Of a stretch of 64,000 bases of DNA, positions 59,411 to 64,000 are shown one piece after another. The translations under genes were made by a program, and so were the position numbers. The notes beneath the pieces were generated by a model, which worked only from the letters and a program-made list of their open reading frames with translations, made no database searches and was not told the origin of the DNA. Each line of letters opens with the position of its first letter. Positions within the stretch are counted from its first letter, which is position 1. Source of the DNA: CAHJWH01 sp965198905 (lineage in GTDB: Bacteria; Pseudomonadota; Alphaproteobacteria; Caulobacterales; Caulobacteraceae); NCBI GenBank assembly GCA_965198905.1, contig OZ240678.1, forward strand, positions 3,534,001-3,598,000. The letters are read 5' to 3'.

Positions 59411-59983
59411 TCAAGGCTGCAGGGTGAGACTGGTTGGCGTGGCTTCGAAGCGCGACAACCGCTCGAGATAGCTCATGCCGAGCAGGGAGGTGGACAAGCC
59501 GTCTGCGATGACCATGGCCGGCACATGGTCGACCCGCACGCCCGACACCGACACATAGTCCAGCTGCACGCGGGCCGCGCTGGTCTTGCCGTTGGCCGTC
59601 ACCACCGGCGCGTCGTAGGTCAGGGCGGTCGGGTTCAACCCGAGCTGAACGGCGTCCTGGCGGGTCAGCGCCACGAAGCTCGCCCCCGTATCGACCAGAA
59701 AGTGAACGGGATGGCCGTTCACGTCGGCCTGAGCCCAGTAGTGCCCGTCCGCACCCTTCGCCAGTTGGGCGCCCCAGCCAGACGGTTGCGGGTAGGGGGG
59801 CGACGGCGAGGCTTGAACGACGGGGTCCGAGCCAGACTCGCCGCCCGAGAAGGGGATCAGGCTCGGCACGGCCTGGGCCACGACCGGCGGAGCGGCGTGG
59901 GCGCTCGTCATCCTCACCATCTGCTGGGCCAGGCCGAGCGCGACCGCTACGGCGACGACCAGCACGACCATGTGCCTGAACAT
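59411..59983 (-). CDS. Retropepsin-like aspartic protease, membrane-anchored
   Basis: This 190-residue protein has an N-terminal membrane anchor or signal (MVVLVVAVAVALGLAQQMV). A Pro/Ser linker leads to a clan AA aspartic protease fold with catalytic Asp in FLVDTGASFVALT and the partner strand LLGMSYLERLSRFE. Bacterial proteins of this type (TIGR02281-like) are likely periplasmic, single-domain dimers. It is convergent with dusA, with 18 bases between. Confidence 0.88.
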   Translation of the reverse strand: MFRHMVVLVVAVAVALGLAQQMVRMTSAHAAPPVVAQAVPSLIPFSGGESGSDPVVQASPSPPYPQPSGWGAQLAKGADGHYWAQADVNGHPVHFLVDTGASFVALTRQDAVQLGLNPTALTYDAPVVTANGKTSAARVQLDYVSVSGVRVDHVPAMVIADGLSTSLLGMSYLERLSRFEATPTSLTLQP

Positions 59984-60114
59984 CGAAACTCTACCTGCGG
60001 CCGCGTCTCGGCCTTTTGGCGGTATAGCGGGGTCGCGCTTTGCAAGCGGTGAATCATGCCGGGCAAATCGCCGGGTCTCGCGCGGCGTGAGGTGGCGGCC
60101 TGTCTGCCAAGCCG

Positions 60115-60840
60115 ATGGACGAACCGGACCGGGATGACGAGGCCGACGAGCGGCGGCGGCGCGAGCGCGTGCTGTCGGTCTGGCGGGTGCTGGGGTTCAT
60201 CGCGCGCCAATGGATGCGGCTGCCCGGCCGATTCGCCGCCTTCATCGGGCTGATGCTGGTCTCCACCTTGGGCGAGTTGTCGATCCCTTGGGCGGCCGGC
60301 GGCCTGATCGCCGCAGTCGCCGCGCCAGCGCACGTTTCCGCCAGCGCCTGGCGGGCCTGGGCCATGCTGTCGGGGCTCTATCTCGTGGTCTACGTGGTCC
60401 GGAACCGGGCGTTTCGCACCATGAACACCTTCGCCGCGCGCAACATGGAGGATCTCACCAACGAGGCCTTTGCGCGGGTGCAGTCCTTCTCCACCCCCTG
60501 GTGGGGGAGCGTGGGGTGAAGCTTTCGGGTGGAGAGCGCCAGCGGGTGGCGATCGCGCGCGCCTTTCTGGCGGACGCGCCGGTGCTGGTGCTCGACGAGG
60601 CCATCTCTTCGCTCGACGTGGAGACGGAGCGGCAGGTCCAGGCGGCGAGCGAGGCCTTGATGGCGGGGCGGACCACCATCGTGATCGCCCATCGCCCATC
60701 GCCCATCGCCTGTCGACTATCGCGATGCCGACCGCATCCTGGTGTTCGACGACGGCAAGATCGTGGAGGAGGGTGGCCACCGCGCCTTGCTGGCCCAAGG
60801 CGGCGCCTGCGCCCGGCTCCATCCGCTGACGCAAGCGTGA
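60115..60840 (+). pseudogene. ABC transporter (fused permease-ATPase) with large internal deletion
   Basis: The 5' part encodes the start of an exporter membrane domain (MDEPDRDDEADERRRRERVL to NMEDLTNEAFARVQSFSTP). The frame then jumps near 60500 to the ATPase signature region (GVKLSGGERQRVAIARAFLA, VLVLDEAISSLD, TIVIAHR), missing the rest of the membrane domain and Walker A. The junction shifts the frame. Further on, CATCGCC is repeated in tandem (about 60687-60708) and a G is missing before ATGCCGAC, adding more frame damage. It cannot make a working transporter. Confidence 0.85.
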
Positions 60841-60953
60841 GCATAGCCGCGCCGCAGTGCTTGTATGCGACGCAGCAACGCCTTATCCATGCTTCTTTGC
60901 AAAGGCTTTCAGCCGCTGGCGGACCTCGACCGCGCCGGGTGCAGGGCGGATAG

Positions 60954-61832
60954 ATGACGGACATCAAGACGGTCGGCGTGGTCGGCGCAGGTCAGATGGG
61001 GGCCGGCATCAGCCATGTTTGCGCGCTCGCCGGATACGAGGTGAAGCTGCACGACCTGGACGCCGGACGCAGCGACTCCGCTTTGGACCTGGTCCACGCC
61101 AAGCTGGACCGGCAGGCGGCCAAGGGCGTGGTCGACGCTGACGCGGTGGCGTCCACCCTCTCGCGCCTCCACAGCGTCGCATCGCTTGAGGAGGTCGGAG
61201 ACGTTGATCTGCTGATCGAGGCCACCACCGAAAACGAGGAGGTCAAGAAGGCGGCCTTCCGCAGCCTGACGCCCTATCTGGCTGCGCGCACCATCCTGGC
61301 GTCGAACACCTCCTCGATCTCCATAACTCGCCTGGCCTCGGTGACCGACCGGCCCGAGCGCTTCATCGGCCTGCACTTCATGTATCCCGCGCCGGTGATG
61401 AACCTGGTGGAGATCATCCGCGGCATCGCCACCGACGCCCCGACCTATGAGGTCGCGGTCGCCTTCGCCCGCAGCTTGGGCAAGACCACCGCCAACGCCG
61501 AAGACTTCCCCGCCTTCATCGTCAACCGCATTCTGGCGCCGATGATCAACGAGGCGGTCTACACGCTCTATGAGGGCGTCGGCACCGTGGACGCCATCGA
61601 CACCGCCATGCGGCTGGGCGCCAACCACCCCATGGGGCCGCTGGAACTGGCCGACTTCATCGGGCTGGATACGGTGCTGGCGATCATGAATGTGCTGCAC
61701 GAGGGGCTAGCCGACAGCAAGTACCGGCCCTGTCCCCTGCTGGTGAAGTATGTGGAGGCGGGCTGGCTCGGCAAGAAGGCCGGGCGGGGCTTCTACGACT
61801 ATCGCGGCGAAACGCCGGTCCCCACCCGCTAG
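60954..61832 (+). CDS. 3-hydroxyacyl-CoA (3-hydroxybutyryl-CoA) dehydrogenase
   Basis: This 292-residue NAD-dependent enzyme oxidizes 3-hydroxyacyl-CoA to 3-ketoacyl-CoA. It has the Rossmann motif VGVVGAGQMGAGI, the ASNTSSISIT stretch and the catalytic region FIGLHFMYPAPVMNLVEII with its His, then AFIVNRILAPMINEA and GANHPMGPLELADFIGLD. It fits butanoate or PHB-type metabolism. It lies 5 bases before the methyltransferase gene, so they are probably co-transcribed. Confidence 0.95.
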   Translation: MTDIKTVGVVGAGQMGAGISHVCALAGYEVKLHDLDAGRSDSALDLVHAKLDRQAAKGVVDADAVASTLSRLHSVASLEEVGDVDLLIEATTENEEVKKAAFRSLTPYLAARTILASNTSSISITRLASVTDRPERFIGLHFMYPAPVMNLVEIIRGIATDAPTYEVAVAFARSLGKTTANAEDFPAFIVNRILAPMINEAVYTLYEGVGTVDAIDTAMRLGANHPMGPLELADFIGLDTVLAIMNVLHEGLADSKYRPCPLLVKYVEAGWLGKKAGRGFYDYRGETPVPTR

Positions 61833-61837
61833 ATGCG

Positions 61838-62539
61838 ATGGCCGCCCCCGTCGTCCTGAACGACGCCGCCGCAGCGAACGCGCGACGAAAGGAGGAGATC
61901 GCCCGGGTCCGGCTGGTGGACGCCCCCGTCTACAACGACCGCAACACCGACTGGCGGGAGGGACTCCTCACGGCCGTGCAACCGCACGAAGCGGTGCTCG
62001 ACGTCGGCAAGTCCATGCGCGGTTGGTTCGAGCCGATCCGGGCCAAGGCGCGGCTCGCCCACACGCTCGATCTGAACGCCTATGACGGCTATCCCGACTT
62101 GCTCGCCGACCTCTGCCAGCCGATCCCCGAGACCTACCACTCAGCCTATGACGTGGTGGTCGCCCTGGCGGTGCTGGAGTGCGTCTACGACCCGCAGGCG
62201 ATGATCGACAACATCGCCTGCCTGCTGAAGCCCGGCGGCCGCACCTACCTTTTCGCGCCCTTCATCTACCAGTACCACGCCCCGGACGACCTGAGCTTCC
62301 AGGACAACTATCGGTTCTCAAGAGACGGCTTGGCCTATCTGCTGCGCGACTTCCGCGACGTGGAGCTGCAGCCGGTGCGGGGGCAATACGCGACGGTGGC
62401 CAACCTGCTGCCGTCCTGGAAGCTTCGCGTGGAGCCGCGGTTCGGCGGCACGCTCGGGCGGCTGCTGGACCGCTTCGCCGATCCCCGACGCAACCACCTG
62501 AACGCGTCGGGCTACTACGTGACCGCGTTCAAGCGATAG
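61838..62539 (+). CDS. Class I SAM-dependent methyltransferase-like protein
   Basis: This 233-residue protein has a weakly conserved SAM-binding fold. LDVGKSMRGWFEPI takes the motif I place, LDLNAYDG the acidic-loop place, and DVVVALAVLECVYDPQAMID with CLLKPGGRTYLFAPF are motifs of type-11-like methyltransferases. The canonical GxGxG is replaced by GKSMRG. The substrate is unknown. It follows the dehydrogenase gene by 5 bases. Confidence 0.75.
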   Translation: MAAPVVLNDAAAANARRKEEIARVRLVDAPVYNDRNTDWREGLLTAVQPHEAVLDVGKSMRGWFEPIRAKARLAHTLDLNAYDGYPDLLADLCQPIPETYHSAYDVVVALAVLECVYDPQAMIDNIACLLKPGGRTYLFAPFIYQYHAPDDLSFQDNYRFSRDGLAYLLRDFRDVELQPVRGQYATVANLLPSWKLRVEPRFGGTLGRLLDRFADPRRNHLNASGYYVTAFKR

Positions 62540-62556
62540 GGCTAGGCGCCGCCTCT

Positions 62557-62713
62557 TCTCTCCCCCTGTACAGCGGGGGGAGGGGACCGCGCGAAGCGGG
62601 GTGAGGGGGGCGTCGTCGCCGCTGTCGACGCAGGTTGGCGAACGCAGCGGCGGCGACGCCCCTCCGTCCCGGCGCAAGCGCCGCGCCTCCTCCCCCGCTG
62701 CGCAGGGGAGGAG
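62557..62713. repeat. Intergenic palindromic repeat, family A
   Basis: The left arm is TCTCTCCCCCTGTACAGCGG and the right arm ends CTCCCCCGCTGCGCAGGGGA then GGAG. Inner arms GGGGGCGTCGTCGCCGCTG and CAGCGGCGGCGACGCCCCTC pair well. It is the closest relative of the copy at 2465. It lies between convergent genes and may serve as a terminator for both. Confidence 0.8.
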
Positions 62714-62740
62714 ACGATGGCCACGCGCTCCTGGGTCTTC

Positions 62741-63712
62741 TCAGCCCTCCAGGGCGCGTATGAAGGTGTGCGGATCGACGTTGCCGCCCGAGGCCACGAC
62801 CAGCGCCGTCCGACCATCGAGCGCGAGGCGCCCGCCGAGTAGCGCCGCGAGCGCCACCGCGCCGCCGGGCTCCAGCACCATCTTCAGGTGGCGGAAGGCG
62901 AAGGCCATGGCGGCGAGCGCGTCTTCGTCGGTGGCGCTTAGAGCACCGGCCAGCCGCGACCCGTTGATGGCGAAGGTGGCCGCCCCAGGCTCCGGCGCCA
63001 TCAGGGCGTCGCAGAGGCTAGGCGCGGCCGTCTCGACCCGAACGGGACGACCGGCGGCGAGGCTGGCGGCGTGGTCGGCGAACCCTTCGGGTTCGACCAC
63101 GTATAGCTCGGTGGTGGGCGACAGCCGCTCGAACGCCAGAGCGATGCCGGCCATCAGCCCGCCGCCGGACGCTGGGCAGAGCAGCACGTCCGCCACCACC
63201 CCCAACGTGCTCAGCTGCGTCGCCGCCTCCAGGCCGCACGTGCCTTGGCCGCAGATGACGTAGGGATCGTCGAAGGCGGGAACGACGACGGCGCCGCGCT
63301 CGGCGGCGACGCGCTCGGCGATGGCTTCGCGGCTCTCGGTGTAGCGGTTGTAGGCGATTACTTCGGCCCCGTAGCCGAGCGTCGCCTCCACCTTGATGCG
63401 CGGCGCGTCAGACGGCATCACGATTACGGCCGGGCAGCCCACCATCCGCGCCGCCGCCGCCACACCCTGGGCATGGTTGCCGGAGGAAAAGGCGACCACG
63501 CCGCGCCGTCGCTCGTCCTGGCTGAGTCGGGACAGGCGGTTATAAGCGCCGCGGAACTTGAACGAACCGGTGCGCTGCAGCGCCTCCGCCTTTACGAACA
63601 CGCGGCCGCCCGCCACCTGGTCCAAGGCGTCTGCGCGGAGAAGCGGCGTCTCCACCGCGTGGCCTTTGAGGCGAGCGGCTGCGTCGACGATGGCCTCGAA
63701 ATCGGGCGTCAT
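62741..63712 (-). CDS. Threonine/serine dehydratase (PLP fold type II)
   Basis: This 323-residue protein has the PLP lysine K52 in GSFKFRGAYN and the SSGNHAQGVA phosphate-contact loop. It also has GQGTCGLE, the glycine-rich loop ASGGGLMAGIA and a C-terminal SGGNVD. Without the ACT regulatory domain of biosynthetic IlvA, it resembles catabolic threonine dehydratase or serine racemase. The start ATG at 63712 is the first Met of the conserved part; upstream reading is Arg-rich and spurious. Confidence 0.92.
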   Translation of the reverse strand: MTPDFEAIVDAAARLKGHAVETPLLRADALDQVAGGRVFVKAEALQRTGSFKFRGAYNRLSRLSQDERRRGVVAFSSGNHAQGVAAAARMVGCPAVIVMPSDAPRIKVEATLGYGAEVIAYNRYTESREAIAERVAAERGAVVVPAFDDPYVICGQGTCGLEAATQLSTLGVVADVLLCPASGGGLMAGIALAFERLSPTTELYVVEPEGFADHAASLAAGRPVRVETAAPSLCDALMAPEPGAATFAINGSRLAGALSATDEDALAAMAFAFRHLKMVLEPGGAVALAALLGGRLALDGRTALVVASGGNVDPHTFIRALEG

Positions 63713-63793
63713 GGCGCGCGCTCTTGCCAGCGGCGGGAGCCGAAGTCGAGCCGCGGCTGGACGAGACCGCGACCCTGGCGCTAAGCGAACCGG

Positions 63794-64000
63794 GTGAGCG
63801 ATCCCTCCATCCTTGCCGGCGTCGCGCCGTCCCACCCGCCGCTGGCCGCCGAGCCGACCATCCTGCGGACCCTCCCTTGGAGCGATTACGCCCTGCTGGA
63901 CAGTGGAGAGGGCGCCAAGCTGGAGCGGTATGGCCGCTTCACCGTCGTGCGGCCCGAACCACAGTGTTTCTGGCCGCGGCGCCTTTCTGCGGAGACATGG
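63794..64000 (+). CDS. SAM-dependent (rRNA) methyltransferase-like protein, 5' part only
   Basis: A GTG-started frame runs off the right end with 69 codons. It contains LPWSDYALLDSGEGAKLERY and FTVVRPEPQCFWPRRL, which resemble the N-terminal part of COG1092-like class I methyltransferases (RlmI/RlmK relatives). The catalytic domain is beyond the window. It is divergent from the dehydratase gene by 81 bases. Confidence 0.6.
   Translation, partial: MSDPSILAGVAPSHPPLAAEPTILRTLPWSDYALLDSGEGAKLERYGRFTVVRPEPQCFWPRRLSAETW

Overview
The window is high-GC chromosomal DNA from an alphaproteobacterium, most likely a Caulobacteraceae member (Caulobacter or Phenylobacterium type). This is inferred from the ribosomal operon order, a PopA-like degenerate GGDEF protein and 'CATCCTGAG' intergenic palindromes. 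I could not run a search, so genus is not claimed.

Layout. (1) 1-7924: the 3' part of the spc operon and the alpha operon (end of rplE, rpsN, rpsH, rplF, rplR, rpsE, rpmD, rplO, secY, adk, then rpsM, rpsK, rpoA, rplQ). A good promoter followed by a terminator-like hairpin lies in the adk-rpsM gap. (2) 8178-14668, minus strand: a tightly coupled run DsbA-like, alr, mlaE, mlaF, luciferase-like flavin oxidoreductase, a small DUF2256 protein and an Atm1-type ABC exporter. (3) 14784-19870, minus strand: GH1 glycosidase, GMC oxidoreductase with its small subunit, an SDR and a bacterioferritin-like protein. (4) 20208-24332, plus strand: the Anbu gene set (circularly permuted ATP-grasp, alpha-E, transglutaminase, Anbu peptidase). 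(5) 24450-28400: a bifunctional PBP, then a prePAAR/PAAR effector with a cholera-toxin-A-like ADP-ribosyltransferase domain and a coupled candidate immunity gene. (6) 28503-43458: mostly housekeeping and stress genes (phoH, asd, glutathione peroxidase, autotransporter esterase, aldo/keto reductase, GST, PopA-like protein, BrkB, TusA, a YGQP-repeat envelope protein, PsiF) ending in tRNA-Leu(CAA).

(7) About 43600-58450: a 14.8-kb integrative mobilizable element inserted in the 5' end of dusA. A short dusA start remnant is left behind at 43564 and the working dusA has a TTG start inside element-supplied sequence. The element has an integrase with a C-terminal DUF433-like domain, a MobA/MobL-TraA relaxase with helicase, a duplicated TraD-like protein and a candidate Q/Ti-type oriT. 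No type IV secretion genes are present, so it should be mobilizable but not self-transmissible. Its cargo looks defensive: an MmeI-like single-chain restriction-modification enzyme, two PD-(D/E)xK-like genes, and a low-GC three-gene operon (TSPPY methyltransferase, DUF262 protein, HEPN-like RX4H protein). It also carries an RHH antitoxin with a broken PIN toxin.

(8) 58412-64000: dusA, retropepsin-like protease, a deleted ABC transporter pseudogene, 3-hydroxyacyl-CoA dehydrogenase, a methyltransferase, a threonine/serine dehydratase and the start of an rRNA-methyltransferase-like gene.

The most promising novel items are the PAAR/cholera-toxin-like effector-immunity pair, the MTase-DUF262-HEPN trio and the integrase-DUF433 fusion.
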